From Megasphaera sp. UBA1696 (GTDB taxonomy: Bacteria; Bacillota; Negativicutes; Veillonellales; Megasphaeraceae), in NCBI GenBank assembly GCA_002319965.1, contig DCJQ01000013.1:1-64000 (forward strand): a stretch of 64,000 bases of DNA. The letters run 5' to 3'. Both the position numbers and the translations under genes were made by a program. Within the stretch, counting starts at the first letter, position 1, and each line of letters starts with the position of its first letter. The notes beneath the pieces were generated by a model. It saw only the letters and a program-made list of their open reading frames with translations. It did no database searches and was not told where the DNA came from. Below are positions 50,087 to 59,708 of the stretch, one piece after another.

Positions 50087-51460
50087 ATGAAAAATACTAT
50101 TGCACTTATCCTCGCTGCCGGTAAGGGGACGCGAATGAAATCGAAGTTCCCCAAGGTTTTGCACAAAGTCGGCGGCGTTCCGATGGTGGAACAGGTGCTT
50201 CGGGCTGTTAAGGCAGCCGGAACGACGCGCCAAATTGTTGTTGTCGGTTTTGGCGGAGAACAGGTCCTCGACTACCTCGGTGAACGGGCTGAAACGGTTG
50301 TACAGCAGGAACAGCTCGGTACCGGTCATGCTGTGCTGCAGGCGGAACCGTTATTGCAAGGCGCTTCCGGTACACTTCTCGTTACCTGCGGCGACACTCC
50401 TTTGGTAACGACGGAAACCTTTACGGCTCTCATCGACTGCCATAAAAAGAGCGGTGCTGCGGCAACGGTACTGACGGCACATATGCCGGATCCGACGGGC
50501 TACGGCCGCGTTATCCGTGATGATAAAGGGCAGGTCGTCAAAATTGTCGAGCAAAAAGACGGCACGCCGGAAGAGCTGGCTGTCGACGAAGTAAACGCCG
50601 GCATTTACTGCTTTGATATGCCCCTTTTGTGGGATATGCTGCACAACGTTACCAATGACAATGCTCAGGGCGAGTATTACTTGACCGATATCATCGGCAT
50701 GCTCGTATCGTCGGGCCGTGTTGTCAGTGCCTTTGCAGCTCCGTCCTATGACGAAACGCTGGGGGTCAACTCCCGTCAGCAAATGGCAGAAGCAGAACAG
50801 ATTATGCGTCGCCGCAAACTGGACCAGCTCATGGCCGACGGCGTTTCTATTATTGATCCTAATAATACCTATGTCGACACGACCGTTACCATCGGCCGCG
50901 ATACGGTACTTTATCCGGGAACGATTCTCGAAGGACAGACGGTCATCGGCGAAGACTGCCACATCGGCCCTTATGTCCGCATGACCAATGTACAGATGGG
51001 CGATGATGACCATGTTCAGTTCATGTATGCCCATGACTGCCAAATTAAAAACGGCTGTGAAGTCGGACCTTTCGTTCACTTCCGCCCTGATACGGTTATC
51101 GGCAATCACGTAAAAGTCGGAAATTATATGGAAGTCAAAAACTCGACTGTCGGAGACGGCACAAAACTGCCGCACCTCAGTTATATCGGCGACAGCGATG
51201 TCGGTCAGAACGTCAATATCGGCTGTGGGACGATTACCGTCAATTATGACGGAAAAATCAAGCACCGCACGACCATCGGCGATCACGCTTTTGTCGGCTG
51301 CAACAGCAATCTCGTTGCACCGGTTACGGTCGGTGATTACGCTTATGTCGGCGCCGGTTCTACGATTACCAAAGACGTACCGGCCAAATCCTTATCCGTT
51401 GCCCGCGCTCGGCAGCGCAATATCGAAGACTGGGTTAAAGACGATACCTATAAGAAATAA
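50087..51460 (+). CDS. glmU: Bifunctional N-acetylglucosamine-1-phosphate uridyltransferase / glucosamine-1-phosphate acetyltransferase
   Basis: 457 residues, standard size. N-terminal pyrophosphorylase domain begins [24 protein letters not shown] (about 6-29) and includes QLGTGHAV and VNAGIYCFD. The C-terminal left-handed beta-helix (about 255-440) has many hexapeptide repeats and [38 protein letters not shown] and [10 protein letters not shown]. It makes UDP-GlcNAc for wall and lipopolysaccharide. The glmU-prs-pth order is common in Firmicutes. GGGAGGC precedes the ATG. Confidence 0.97.
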   Translation: MKNTIALILAAGKGTRMKSKFPKVLHKVGGVPMVEQVLRAVKAAGTTRQIVVVGFGGEQVLDYLGERAETVVQQEQLGTGHAVLQAEPLLQGASGTLLVTCGDTPLVTTETFTALIDCHKKSGAAATVLTAHMPDPTGYGRVIRDDKGQVVKIVEQKDGTPEELAVDEVNAGIYCFDMPLLWDMLHNVTNDNAQGEYYLTDIIGMLVSSGRVVSAFAAPSYDETLGVNSRQQMAEAEQIMRRRKLDQLMADGVSIIDPNNTYVDTTVTIGRDTVLYPGTILEGQTVIGEDCHIGPYVRMTNVQMGDDDHVQFMYAHDCQIKNGCEVGPFVHFRPDTVIGNHVKVGNYMEVKNSTVGDGTKLPHLSYIGDSDVGQNVNIGCGTITVNYDGKIKHRTTIGDHAFVGCNSNLVAPVTVGDYAYVGAGSTITKDVPAKSLSVARARQRNIEDWVKDDTYKK

Positions 51461-51534
51461 CACTTTCTCCACCTAGCGTTTATCGGTTTTTATATCGAAT
51501 CATATATTACAATATTCATACAGGGAGGCTCACT

Positions 51535-52500
51535 ATGAGTTACGAAGACGGGAAAAAGCTGAAGATTTTTACGGGGAATGCCAATCCGGAATTGGCCAAA
51601 GAAATTGTTGAGTACCTTGGATTAGAATTAGGCAAGGCCTTTGTCGGCAAGTTCAATAATGGTGAAATTCAGGTCATGATCGATGAAAGCGTCCGCGGTA
51701 AGGATGTATTCGTCATTCAGCCGACCTGCCAGCCGGCTAACGATACCCTCATGGAACTGCTGATCATGGCGGATGCCCTGAAACGCGCTTCGGCAAAACA
51801 TATTACCGCCGTTGTTCCGTACTATGGCTATGCTCGTCAGGACCGCAAGACCCGCGGCCGTGAACCGATTACATCGAAACTGGTTGCTGATTTAATGACC
51901 AGAGCGGGAATCACCCGCGTCGTTACGATGGACCTCCATGCCGGCCAGATCCAGGGCTTCTTTGATATCCCTGTCGATCACCTCGGTTCGGCTTCCATCA
52001 TCGCTCGGTATATCAACCAGAAAAAAGAAGAAACCGATTTGGGAGACCTCGTCGTCGTATCGCCGGACCTCGGCGGTGTAACCCGTGCTCGTGACCTGGC
52101 TGACCGGGTCAGTGCGCCCATTGCCATCATCGAAAAACGCCGTCCCCGCCCGGGCGTTGCTGAAGTCATGAATATCATTGGCGATATCAAAGGCAAGACC
52201 TGCATCCTCGTCGACGATATCGTCGATACGGCAGGTTCCTTGTGCGGCGGCGCCAAAGCCTTGAAAGAAATGGGAGCTTCCCGCGTCTTTGCGGCCTGCG
52301 CTCATGCCGTCCTCACCGATCCGGCTGTCGAACGAATTCAGAAATCGGTCATCTCCGAATTGATCATTACCAATACGATTCCCTTGCCGCCGGAAAAACA
52401 GAGCGACAAGATCAAAGTCCTTTCGGTAGCTCCCCTTTTGGGTGAAGCGATTATGCGCATCTTCCATGACGTCTCTGTCAGCCGTCTTTTCGATAAATAA
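51535..52500 (+). CDS. prs: Ribose-phosphate pyrophosphokinase
   Basis: 321 residues. [23 protein letters not shown] (about 39-61), the flexible-loop [17 protein letters not shown] (about 99-115), [19 protein letters not shown] and the PRPP-binding [21 protein letters not shown] (about 223-243). It makes PRPP for nucleotides, histidine and tryptophan. CAGGGAGGC precedes the ATG. Confidence 0.97.
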   Translation: MSYEDGKKLKIFTGNANPELAKEIVEYLGLELGKAFVGKFNNGEIQVMIDESVRGKDVFVIQPTCQPANDTLMELLIMADALKRASAKHITAVVPYYGYARQDRKTRGREPITSKLVADLMTRAGITRVVTMDLHAGQIQGFFDIPVDHLGSASIIARYINQKKEETDLGDLVVVSPDLGGVTRARDLADRVSAPIAIIEKRRPRPGVAEVMNIIGDIKGKTCILVDDIVDTAGSLCGGAKALKEMGASRVFAACAHAVLTDPAVERIQKSVISELIITNTIPLPPEKQSDKIKVLSVAPLLGEAIMRIFHDVSVSRLFDK

Positions 52501-52512
52501 GGAAACGATATC

Positions 52513-53085
52513 GTGCATATGATCGTAGGCCTGGGCAATCCGGGCCGTCAATATGAACAATCAAAACATAATACGGGTTTCGATGTCATCGATGAACTGG
52601 CCAAACGCTGGGAAGTCACGTCCTGGCAGGAGCGAATGGATGCCCTCGTGGCCCAGGTGACCGTTGACGATGAAAAAATCATCTTGGTCAAGCCCCAGAC
52701 CTTCATGAACGACAGTGGTCGGGCCGTGGGCCCGCTCATGCGTTGGTATAAGGTAGAGCAGCCTGATGTCTACGTCGCCTATGACGACATGGATTTGGCT
52801 GTCGGTCGCCTGCGCATTCGTAAGAACGGCAGTGACGGCGGGCATAATGGAATCAAGAGTCTCTTTGCCAACGGATGCACCGATTTTACCCGCTTCCGCG
52901 TCGGTATTGGCCGCCCGCTCCCTCATCACGACGTCATCGACCACGTCTTGACGCCCTTTCCGGAGGAACTGCGTGAAAAGTACCTTCAGGGCATCGAAGA
53001 CGCAGCGACGGCCATTGAAGGTTGTCTGCGCCTCGGTGTTGACAAGGGCATGAACCGCTATAACCCGCGGAAAAAGAAACTATGA
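52513..53085 (+). CDS. pth: Peptidyl-tRNA hydrolase
   Basis: 190 residues. VGLGNPGRQYEQSKHNTGFDVID (about 5-27) carries the catalytic His, then FMNDSGRAVGPLM and DDMDLAVGRLRIRKNGSDGGHNGIKSL. It recycles peptidyl-tRNA dropped from ribosomes. Start is GTG 52513, set by AAGGAAAC 9 nt upstream; ATG 52519 is the alternative. Twelve bp separate it from prs. Confidence 0.96.
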   Translation: MHMIVGLGNPGRQYEQSKHNTGFDVIDELAKRWEVTSWQERMDALVAQVTVDDEKIILVKPQTFMNDSGRAVGPLMRWYKVEQPDVYVAYDDMDLAVGRLRIRKNGSDGGHNGIKSLFANGCTDFTRFRVGIGRPLPHHDVIDHVLTPFPEELREKYLQGIEDAATAIEGCLRLGVDKGMNRYNPRKKKL

Positions 53086-53092
53086 GTACAAG

Positions 53093-53122
53093 AGACTGCC
53101 GCGTCTGCGGCAGTCTTTTTTT
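53093..53122 (+). terminator. Intrinsic terminator after pth
   Basis: AGACTGCCGC/GCGGCAGTCT, 10-bp perfect stem, loop GTCT, followed by a T-run. It ends the glmU-prs-pth operon. Confidence 0.95.
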
Positions 53123-53146
53123 CTACGTACCTTTAGGAGGGACCTT

Positions 53147-54166
53147 ATGATTGAAAAACTGCATGCGTCGCCGGATGTATACCGCATCCGCGTCGTATTA
53201 CCGGATAATCCGCTCCAGTATTTAAATGCCTATGTCATTAAAGGGAAGACCGAGAATCTGGTCATCGATACGGGCTTTAACCGCCCGGAATGCCAAGAGG
53301 CCCTGTGCCGCGGTTTAGAAAAACTCGGCATTGATCTCCGCCGCACGTCCTTATTTTTGACGCACCTCCATGCGGATCATACCGGCCTTGTCGGCCTCTT
53401 TGCCAAAGCAGGCTGCCCGATTTATATGCATCCCGTCGACTACCAATACCTTGTCGATTCGGAAGACGGATCGACGTGGAAGGCTGCTGAAGACAATTTC
53501 ATGCGCGAAGGGATGCCGCCGGAAGAAATCAAAAGCCAATTTTCCAATCAGGCTCGAACTTTTTCACCGGATCCGCATTTTCCGATTACCGCTGTCGGTG
53601 AGGGAGATGTCCTGCGCCTGGCAGACTGTGAGCTTACGATCATTCATACACCGGGTCATACGCCGGGCCTGTGCTGCCTCTATATGCCCAAAGAAAAGAT
53701 TTTTTTTACGAGTGATCACATCTTATTTGATATTACGCCGAATATCCAGGTTTGGTACCATATGAAGCATGCCCTGCGGCGTTATTTGGAAAGCCTGAAG
53801 AAAGTGAAGAACCTGCCGGTCAGCCAAGCTTTGCCGGCTCATCGGGAGGGTGATACGTCGGTCGTCGGCCGCATCGATGAACTCCTGGCTCATCACGACC
53901 GACGCCTCCGTGAAGTCCTTCGCCTGGCTGGGGAGTATCCGCATAGCACGGCCTATGAGATTGCACCCCATATGACTTGGTCCATGCGCGGCAAACCGTG
54001 GAAAGACTTTCCGCCGACGCAGAAGTGGTTTGCCTTAGGAGAAACCTTATCTCATATCGAATATCTTATGGATAAGGGACTCCTCCGCTGTACCGAAGAG
54101 GGGGGCGTCCGCCATTATGACGTCGTCTCCGGAATGGATGCAGCTCATCTCGTTGACGGCGTGTAA
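53147..54166 (+). CDS. Metallo-beta-lactamase-fold hydrolase with C-terminal helical domain
   Basis: 339 residues. THLHADHTG (about 73-81) gives the metal ligands H-x-H-x-D-H. IIHTPGHTPGLCCLY supplies the next His, FFTSDHILFD the bridging Asp, and PAHRE (about 230) a late His. The C-terminal about 90 residues (LLAHHDRRLREVLRLAG, THIEYLMDKGLL region) look like the winged-helix tail of the LACTB2/GloB-like subgroup. Substrate unknown; thioester or phosphodiester hydrolysis is typical. GGAGGGACC precedes the ATG. Confidence 0.9.
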   Translation: MIEKLHASPDVYRIRVVLPDNPLQYLNAYVIKGKTENLVIDTGFNRPECQEALCRGLEKLGIDLRRTSLFLTHLHADHTGLVGLFAKAGCPIYMHPVDYQYLVDSEDGSTWKAAEDNFMREGMPPEEIKSQFSNQARTFSPDPHFPITAVGEGDVLRLADCELTIIHTPGHTPGLCCLYMPKEKIFFTSDHILFDITPNIQVWYHMKHALRRYLESLKKVKNLPVSQALPAHREGDTSVVGRIDELLAHHDRRLREVLRLAGEYPHSTAYEIAPHMTWSMRGKPWKDFPPTQKWFALGETLSHIEYLMDKGLLRCTEEGGVRHYDVVSGMDAAHLVDGV

Positions 54167-54231
54167 CTGCTTTTGACGTATTTGCAGGCACAACGACCTT
54201 TCTTATTCTGATATTCAAAAAAATAGCCCCG

Positions 54232-54263
54232 GCCACCGCAGCAGAACCGTTGCGGTGGCTTTT
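54232..54263 (+). terminator. Intrinsic terminator after the MBL-fold gene
   Basis: GCCACCGCA (54232-54240) pairs with TGCGGTGGC (54251-54259), followed by TTTT. Confidence 0.85.
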
Positions 54264-54514
54264 CTATGCACGACTGTGGACGCTTTGTTCATTTTATGGA
54301 GAGAGGCTGTCTTTATCGAGCTCATGTTGCGGAATGATACGACGGAATTTTGATGAAAGGCGAGCGATAAAATGGGAGAAAAAATATTATAATAAGAAAT
54401 TTGTCTTTTCTGAATGGGCGGTAAAGCCCGTAAAACCTGCATAAAATCATCAAAAATGGAAGTCTGTAAGGTCTTTCTGCACTTACTTATATAAAGAATA
54501 ATAATTCTCCGTTA

Positions 54515-54543
54515 TTGACAAATATGATAATTTGACCTATAAT
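54515..54543 (+). promoter_or_regulatory. Consensus promoter of the superoxide reductase operon
   Basis: TTGACA (54515-54520), 17-bp spacer, TATAAT (54538-54543): a perfect match. I looked for a PerR-type palindrome over it and did not find one. Confidence 0.85.
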
Positions 54544-54656
54544 AAGCACATAAGAAAAAGTATTAATTAGGAAGCAAATGCTTATAATTTTTTTAGATTA
54601 TATAGCTTATTTTTATTTTTGATTGAGGGGTGCTATCCCCTGGAGGAGGAATTGAT

Positions 54657-55109
54657 ATGAAGCATGTTGAATTTTACCGCAATGATGCAGATGGTAAAGT
54701 TTTGGTCGTCGTCGGCGCACAGGCCCCGGAAGAAGTAATTTATGCAGGCCAAAAATTGACTCATCTCGTAGCCGGTTCCGTTGATGCCGCCCAGGAAAAA
54801 CACGTACCGTGTATTCAGAAAATCGACAACCATCTGGAAGTTCAGGTTGGTTCTGTCATTCATCCGATGGAAGAAAAACATTATATTGAATGGATTGCCT
54901 TGGTCGACGATAAAGGCGTAGATATCCGCTATCTCAAACCGGGCGAAGAACCGAAGGCTCACTTTGAAACCGGCGATAATGGTGAAGTCTATGCATACTG
55001 CAATCTCCACGGCCTGTGGAAGGAATCTTTCTCCGTTAAAGAAGCTCCGGCCCTTGACAGCGCTATGTGTTCACCTGAATTTGGTGGCTGCGTAATTCAT
55101 GACGTCTAA
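54657..55109 (+). CDS. Superoxide reductase (desulfoferrodoxin-related)
   Basis: 150 residues from ATG 54657 after GGAGGAGGAA. The catalytic Fe(His4Cys) site is visible: His49 (EKHVP), His69 (VIHPM), His75 (EKHYIEW), Cys115 and His118 (YCNLHGLW). The N-terminal four-cysteine desulforedoxin site is absent; the N-terminal about 38 residues form a cysteine-free segment in its place. It reduces superoxide to peroxide without making oxygen. An unusual tail (CSPEFGGC, about 138-145) adds two cysteines. The peroxidase gene follows after 22 bp, a logical pair. Confidence 0.92.
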   Translation: MKHVEFYRNDADGKVLVVVGAQAPEEVIYAGQKLTHLVAGSVDAAQEKHVPCIQKIDNHLEVQVGSVIHPMEEKHYIEWIALVDDKGVDIRYLKPGEEPKAHFETGDNGEVYAYCNLHGLWKESFSVKEAPALDSAMCSPEFGGCVIHDV

Positions 55110-55131
55110 GAGAAACAGGAGGAATAACACC

Positions 55132-55677
55132 ATGAAAGTATTCGATTTTACCGTTAAAGATATCCGCGGCGGCGACGTTGCCTTGAGCCAGTATGAAGGC
55201 AAACTGCTGCTTATCGTCAACACGGCCAGCAAATGCGGATTTACGCCGCAGTACGATGGCTTGGAAGCTCTTTATAAAAAATATAAGGACAAGGGCTTGG
55301 TCATTCTCGGCTTCCCGTGCAACCAGTTCTTGGAACAGGATCCGGAAGATAATAAACATATCGAAGATTTCTGCCGCCTGAACCACGGTGTTACTTTCCC
55401 GCTGTTCGCCAAAATTGACGTTCGCGGTGAAAATGCAGATCCCCTTTACAAATATCTCACCGAAGCAGCTCCCTTTAAAGGCTATGAAACGGATAAGGAC
55501 AGCGGCCGCCTGATTCAGCAGGTCGTAGCTGAACACTATCCGGACAATGCCGAAGGCAACGGCATTAAATGGAATTTCACGAAATTCCTCGTCAGCCGTG
55601 ACGGCAGCCAGGTTCAGCGCTTTGAACCGAGCACGACTCCGGAAGAATTAGATCCGATTATCGAAAAGGCCCTCTAA
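55132..55677 (+). CDS. Glutathione-peroxidase-family thiol peroxidase (Cys type)
   Basis: 181 residues from ATG 55132 (AGGAGGAATAAC upstream). NTASKCGFTPQYDGLE (about 31-46) carries peroxidatic Cys35, and FPCNQFLEQDP (about 61-71) and the KWNFTKFLV region with Trp/Asn complete the catalytic group. A standard Cys codon, not UGA, is used. Bacterial members usually take thioredoxin-like reductants. Placed after superoxide reductase, it would remove the peroxide formed. Confidence 0.93.
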   Translation: MKVFDFTVKDIRGGDVALSQYEGKLLLIVNTASKCGFTPQYDGLEALYKKYKDKGLVILGFPCNQFLEQDPEDNKHIEDFCRLNHGVTFPLFAKIDVRGENADPLYKYLTEAAPFKGYETDKDSGRLIQQVVAEHYPDNAEGNGIKWNFTKFLVSRDGSQVQRFEPSTTPEELDPIIEKAL

Positions 55678-55693
55678 TAATCTATAACAGAGA

Positions 55694-55735
55694 CCCCGCA
55701 TTACGCTTTGTGCTATAATGCGGGGCCTTTTTTTT
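55694..55735 (+). terminator. Intrinsic terminator after the peroxidase gene
   Basis: CCCCGCATTA (55694-55703) pairs with TAATGCGGGG (55716-55725), followed after CC by eight T. Confidence 0.93.
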
Positions 55736-55826
55736 GTTTGTTGTATTGACCTTTGATGGGAAAACTTTCACAAATTTAAGGCACTCTTGTTTTTCAGAAC
55801 CTTTACGGATTCTTTTCTTTATAAAA

Positions 55827-55882
55827 TGTAATCGTCGTCACGATGAACCTTTGTTCCTTGAAAAGTCCATGCGACGATTACA
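55827..55882. repeat. Inverted repeat TGTAATCGTCG / CGACGATTACA
   Basis: An exact 11-bp inverted repeat separated by 34 bp, about 60 bp upstream of the nifJ -35 box. It could bind a dimeric regulator at spaced half-sites or fold in RNA from upstream read-through. Confidence 0.5.
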
Positions 55883-55940
55883 TAAATATGTATGTGTTTA
55901 GACAGAATCGGCATAAGATGAACGTTTTACTGGAAAGCTC

Positions 55941-55969
55941 TTGCGTAAAATTTTTATAAATAGTACAAT
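55941..55969 (+). promoter_or_regulatory. Promoter of nifJ
   Basis: TTGCGT (55941-55946), 17-bp spacer, TACAAT (55964-55969). It leaves a leader of about 135 nt before the ATG at 56112. Confidence 0.7.
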
Positions 55970-56111
55970 GAGGATAACAAATAGTCATCTAGTTAATACC
56001 ATAGCTACATAGCTTATAGTGATTATTTTGTCCTTGCAATGTAATGGGATGACTCCAAGTGTACACGGATTCTTTCAAGTTACGATGTTTTACAGAAAGG
56101 GGAACAGTATT

Positions 56112-59100
56112 ATGACACAGAAAGTTTTTAAGACAATGGATGGCAACGAGGCTGCCGCCCATATTGCCTATGCCTTTACGGAACTGGCATCCATTTTCCC
56201 GATTACGCCGTCGTCGCCGATGGCTGAACACGTCGATGAATGGGCTGCTCATGGCCGTAAAAACCTGTTTGGCGCAACCGTTCAGGTTCAGGAAATGCAG
56301 TCTGAAAAAGGTGCTGCCGGCGCTATGCACGGTGCTTTGAATACCGGTGCCCTTACGACGACTTTCACGTCTTCTCAGGGCATGATGATCATGCTCAGCA
56401 ACATGTTCAAGATTTCCAGCGAATTGCTGCCGGGCGTCTTCCACGTCGCTTCCCGTACCGTCGCAACGAACGGCTACACGATTTTTGCCGGTCATGACGA
56501 TGCTATGGCTATGCGCGGCACAGGCATCAGCATGATGTGCGAATCCAGTGTCCAGGAAATCATGGACTTGGCTGCTGTCGTTCATGCAACGGCTATTACC
56601 TGTCGTATTCCTATCATCAACTTCTTCGATGGCTTCCGTACATCCCACGAAATCCAGAAAATCGAAGTTATTCCTTATGAAAAACTCCGTCCGCTCCTCG
56701 ATATGGACGCTGTTCGTGAATTCCGTAAACGCGGCATGAACCCGGACAATCCGGAAGCTATCTCCTTCTGCGAACCGGCTGAAGTTTTCATGCAGCATCG
56801 TGAATCTTTGAACAAATTCTATGACCGTGTTCCCGAAGTTGCTGAAGGCTACATGAAGAAAATCAGCGAAATCACGGGTCGTGAATATCATCTGTTCAAC
56901 TATGTCGGCGCTCCCGATGCAGAACTCGTCCTCGTCGCTATGGGTTCCGGCGCACAGACCATTGAAGAAACGGTTAAACTGCTCGTCGAACAAGGCGAAA
57001 AAGTCGGCTGTATCAACGTTCACATGTTCCGTCCGTGGTCGGAAAAACATTTCCTCGCAGCTGTTCCTGATACGGTTAAGAAAATTGCCGTCTTGGACCG
57101 CACGAAGGAAACCGGTGCCAACGGCGAACCTCTGTACCACAGCGTAGCGGCTTCCTTCGCTGCTGCTGACGTAGCTCCGAAAGTTTACCATGGCCGTTAT
57201 GGCATCGCTTCGAAAGAATTCTTACCGGGCGACGTCGTAGCTGCTTTTGAAAACTTGAAATCCTTCGAACCGAAGAATGACTTCACCTTGAGCATCATCG
57301 ATGACGTTACGCACAAATCCCTGCCGCGCGTCCAGAACGTCGACACGGCTGGCGAAGGCCTGAAAGCCTGCAAATTCTGGGGCTTCGGTTCCGACGGTAC
57401 GGTTGGTGCTAATAAGAGCGCTATCAAGATTATCGGCGACAACACCGATATGTACGCTCAGGCATACTTTGCTTATGACTCGAAAAAATCCGGCGGCGTT
57501 ACCGTTTCTCACCTGCGCTTTGGCGATACGCCGATTAAGATGCCGTATCTCATCAATGACGCAGACTTCATCGCCTGCCATCGTCAGTCCTATACGCACG
57601 GCTTCGATCTCCTGCGGGGTATCAAGAAGGGCGGTACCTTCTTACTGAACACCGTATGGAAACCGGAAGAACTCGATGAAAAATTACCGGCTAAATTAAA
57701 ACGCTCCATCGCCCGCAACGACGTCCAGTTCTACATCATCGACGCTGTCGGCATTGCACAGAAAATCGGTCTCGGCGGCCGCATCAACATGATCATGCAG
57801 TCGGCCTTCTTTAAACTGGCTGACGTCATTCCCCTTGACTTAGCTATTTCTAAATTGAAAGAATCCGTTGTCGAATCTTACGGCAAAAAAGGTCAGAACA
57901 TCGTTGATATGAACAACGAAGCAATCGACCAGGGCTTGTCTGCTATCGTCAAAGTTAATGTTCCGGCCGCTTGGGCTGATGCTGTTGACGAACCGGTCGA
58001 CATGTCGAAACACACGAAATTCTTCCGTGACTTCTCCATTCCTGTCAACGCCCTCGAAGGCGACGACCTCCCGGTCAGCGCTTATGACGGCTTTGAAGAC
58101 GGCCGCTGGCCGACCGGCACGGCTGCTGAAGAAAAACGCGGCGTTGCTATGTTCGTACCGAGCTGGGATGCTGAAAAATGTATCGGCTGTAACCAGTGTT
58201 CCTTCGTATGTCCTCACGCTGCTATCCGTCCCTTCCTCATGACGCCGGAAGAAGCTGCTAACGCTCCGAAAGGCTATCAGGATAAGGAAATCAAGGCAGC
58301 ACCGGAATACAAGTACAATATCATCGTATCGGTCATGGACTGCCTCGGCTGCGGAAGCTGTACGCATGTCTGCCCGAAACAGGCTCTGACGATGAAACCC
58401 TTCGACGAAGAAGAATACAGAGCAGATCTCTGGGATTACGTCATCAACCTGCCGATTAAACCGAATCCGATGGATAAGAATACCGTTATCGGCAGCCAGT
58501 TCGAACAGCCCTTGCTCGAATTCACCGGCGCCTGCGCAGGCTGTGCTGAAACCCCGTATTGTAAAGTTATTACCCAGCTCTATGGCGACCGCATGATCAT
58601 TGCCAATGCTCACGGCTGCTCCAGCGTTTGGGGCGGTAGTGCACCGGACTGCGGCTACACCAAGAACGAACAGGGTCATGGCCCGGCTTGGTCGACATCC
58701 CTCTTCGAAGACAACGCTGAATATGGCTTCGGCATGATGCTGGCTGAAAAGACGGAACGGAAACTCCTGGCTCAGTACGTCGATGCGGCTATGGAAGTTG
58801 CAAGTCCCGAATTACAGGCTGCACTGAAAGACTGGAAAGAAAACATGGCTAAGAGTGAAGGTACCCGCGAACGTTCCGACAAGGTCATCGCTCTCCTCGA
58901 AGCTGAAAAAGACGGCAAACCTGAATTGGAACAGGTTTACGATATGAAACAGTTCCTCGTTAAACGGAGCCAGTGGATCTTCGGCGGCGACGGCTGGGCT
59001 TACGATATCGGTTACGGCGGCTTGGACCACGTCCTGGCTCAGGGTGAAGATATCAACGTCCTCGTCTTCGATACGGAAGTTTACTCCAATACGGGCGGCC

Positions 59101-59621
59101 AGGCTTCGAAAGCTACGCCGACGGCTGCTGTTGCTCAGTTCGCTGCAGCCGGTAAGAAGACCCGTAAGAAAGACCTCGGCATGATGCAGGCTCAGTACGG
59201 CTACATCTACGTTGCACAGGTCGCTATGGGCGCCGATAAGAACCAGTTCATGAAGGCTCTCAAAGAAGCTGAAGAATACGATGGCCCGTCCCTCATCATC
59301 GGTTATGCACCGTGCATCAACCACGGCCTCAAGATCGGTCAGGGTCAGAGCCAGCTCGAAGAAAAACGTGCCGTCGATGCAGGTTACTGGCATCTCTGGC
59401 GCTACAATCCGGAATTGAAGAAACAGGGTAAGAATCCGTTCATCCTCGATTCCAAACCGCCGAAAGATAACTTCCGTGAATTCCTCATGGGCGAAACTCG
59501 CTTCTCGTCCTTGCAGCGTACCTTCCCGGAAATTGCCGAAGCTCTCTTTGAAAAGACCGAAGAAGATGCTAAGGATCGTTATGAAGGCTATGTCCGCTTA
59601 GAAAAAGCGTACGACAAATAA
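56112..59621 (+). CDS. nifJ: Pyruvate:ferredoxin (flavodoxin) oxidoreductase
   Basis: 1169 residues from ATG 56112 after AAAGGGG. Single-chain PFOR domain order: the alpha-like N-terminus (AYAFTELASIFPITPSSPMAEH) and a transketolase-C-like domain II. Then comes a ferredoxin-like domain with CIGCNQCSFVCPHAA and CLGCGSCTHVCPKQA (about 694-760). The proximal-cluster cysteines lie in CAGCAETPYC (about 823-832), and the TPP site in GDGWAYDIGYGGLDHVL and EVYSNTGGQASK. It splits pyruvate into acetyl-CoA, carbon dioxide and reduced ferredoxin, the central fermentative step. Codon use is strongly biased to a few codons, as expected for a highly expressed gene. Confidence 0.97.
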   Translation: MTQKVFKTMDGNEAAAHIAYAFTELASIFPITPSSPMAEHVDEWAAHGRKNLFGATVQVQEMQSEKGAAGAMHGALNTGALTTTFTSSQGMMIMLSNMFKISSELLPGVFHVASRTVATNGYTIFAGHDDAMAMRGTGISMMCESSVQEIMDLAAVVHATAITCRIPIINFFDGFRTSHEIQKIEVIPYEKLRPLLDMDAVREFRKRGMNPDNPEAISFCEPAEVFMQHRESLNKFYDRVPEVAEGYMKKISEITGREYHLFNYVGAPDAELVLVAMGSGAQTIEETVKLLVEQGEKVGCINVHMFRPWSEKHFLAAVPDTVKKIAVLDRTKETGANGEPLYHSVAASFAAADVAPKVYHGRYGIASKEFLPGDVVAAFENLKSFEPKNDFTLSIIDDVTHKSLPRVQNVDTAGEGLKACKFWGFGSDGTVGANKSAIKIIGDNTDMYAQAYFAYDSKKSGGVTVSHLRFGDTPIKMPYLINDADFIACHRQSYTHGFDLLRGIKKGGTFLLNTVWKPEELDEKLPAKLKRSIARNDVQFYIIDAVGIAQKIGLGGRINMIMQSAFFKLADVIPLDLAISKLKESVVESYGKKGQNIVDMNNEAIDQGLSAIVKVNVPAAWADAVDEPVDMSKHTKFFRDFSIPVNALEGDDLPVSAYDGFEDGRWPTGTAAEEKRGVAMFVPSWDAEKCIGCNQCSFVCPHAAIRPFLMTPEEAANAPKGYQDKEIKAAPEYKYNIIVSVMDCLGCGSCTHVCPKQALTMKPFDEEEYRADLWDYVINLPIKPNPMDKNTVIGSQFEQPLLEFTGACAGCAETPYCKVITQLYGDRMIIANAHGCSSVWGGSAPDCGYTKNEQGHGPAWSTSLFEDNAEYGFGMMLAEKTERKLLAQYVDAAMEVASPELQAALKDWKENMAKSEGTRERSDKVIALLEAEKDGKPELEQVYDMKQFLVKRSQWIFGGDGWAYDIGYGGLDHVLAQGEDINVLVFDTEVYSNTGGQASKATPTAAVAQFAAAGKKTRKKDLGMMQAQYGYIYVAQVAMGADKNQFMKALKEAEEYDGPSLIIGYAPCINHGLKIGQGQSQLEEKRAVDAGYWHLWRYNPELKKQGKNPFILDSKPPKDNFREFLMGETRFSSLQRTFPEIAEALFEKTEEDAKDRYEGYVRLEKAYDK

Positions 59622-59666
59622 GAATTAAAATGTTAGGCGGGACTGTCCCGGGAGGACGGTCTCATG

Positions 59667-59708
59667 AAAAAACCGGCTGCCATAGTTCTCAATGGCAGCC
59701 GGTTTTTT
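59667..59708 (+). terminator. Intrinsic terminator of nifJ
   Basis: AAAAAACCGGCTGCCAT (59667-59683) pairs with ATGGCAGCCGGTTTTTT (59692-59708), an almost 17-bp perfect stem that ends in T. Confidence 0.95.

Larger units (their letters stand above)
54167..54656. other. Intergenic region: terminator, promoter and long leader
   Basis: It holds a terminator at 54232-54263, a perfect promoter at 54515-54543 and an AT-rich leader of about 105 nt before the superoxide reductase gene. A short plus-strand frame over the terminator has no ribosome site and is not called. Confidence 0.7.
55678..56111. other. Intergenic region before nifJ
   Basis: It contains the gpx terminator (55694-55735), an 11-bp inverted repeat with a 34-nt loop (55827-55882) and the nifJ promoter (55941-55969). 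Minus-strand open frames that cover this area are antisense to nifJ and have no ribosome site. Confidence 0.7.

Noticed and set aside
50351..51286. 311-codon minus-strand frame
   Set aside because: Antisense to glmU; the frame is kept open by codon bias of the real gene.
54250..54444. 64-codon plus-strand frame between the MBL-fold gene and superoxide reductase
   Set aside because: It begins in the 3' arm of a terminator and has no ribosome site.
55231..55239. Selenocysteine form of glutathione peroxidase
   Set aside because: The codon at the peroxidatic position is TGC, not TGA, and no SECIS-like need arises.
55989..57191. 400-codon open frame on the minus strand
   Set aside because: It lies antisense to the start of nifJ, whose biased codons keep the opposite frame open. 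It has no ribosome site and its product looks like low-information antisense sequence.
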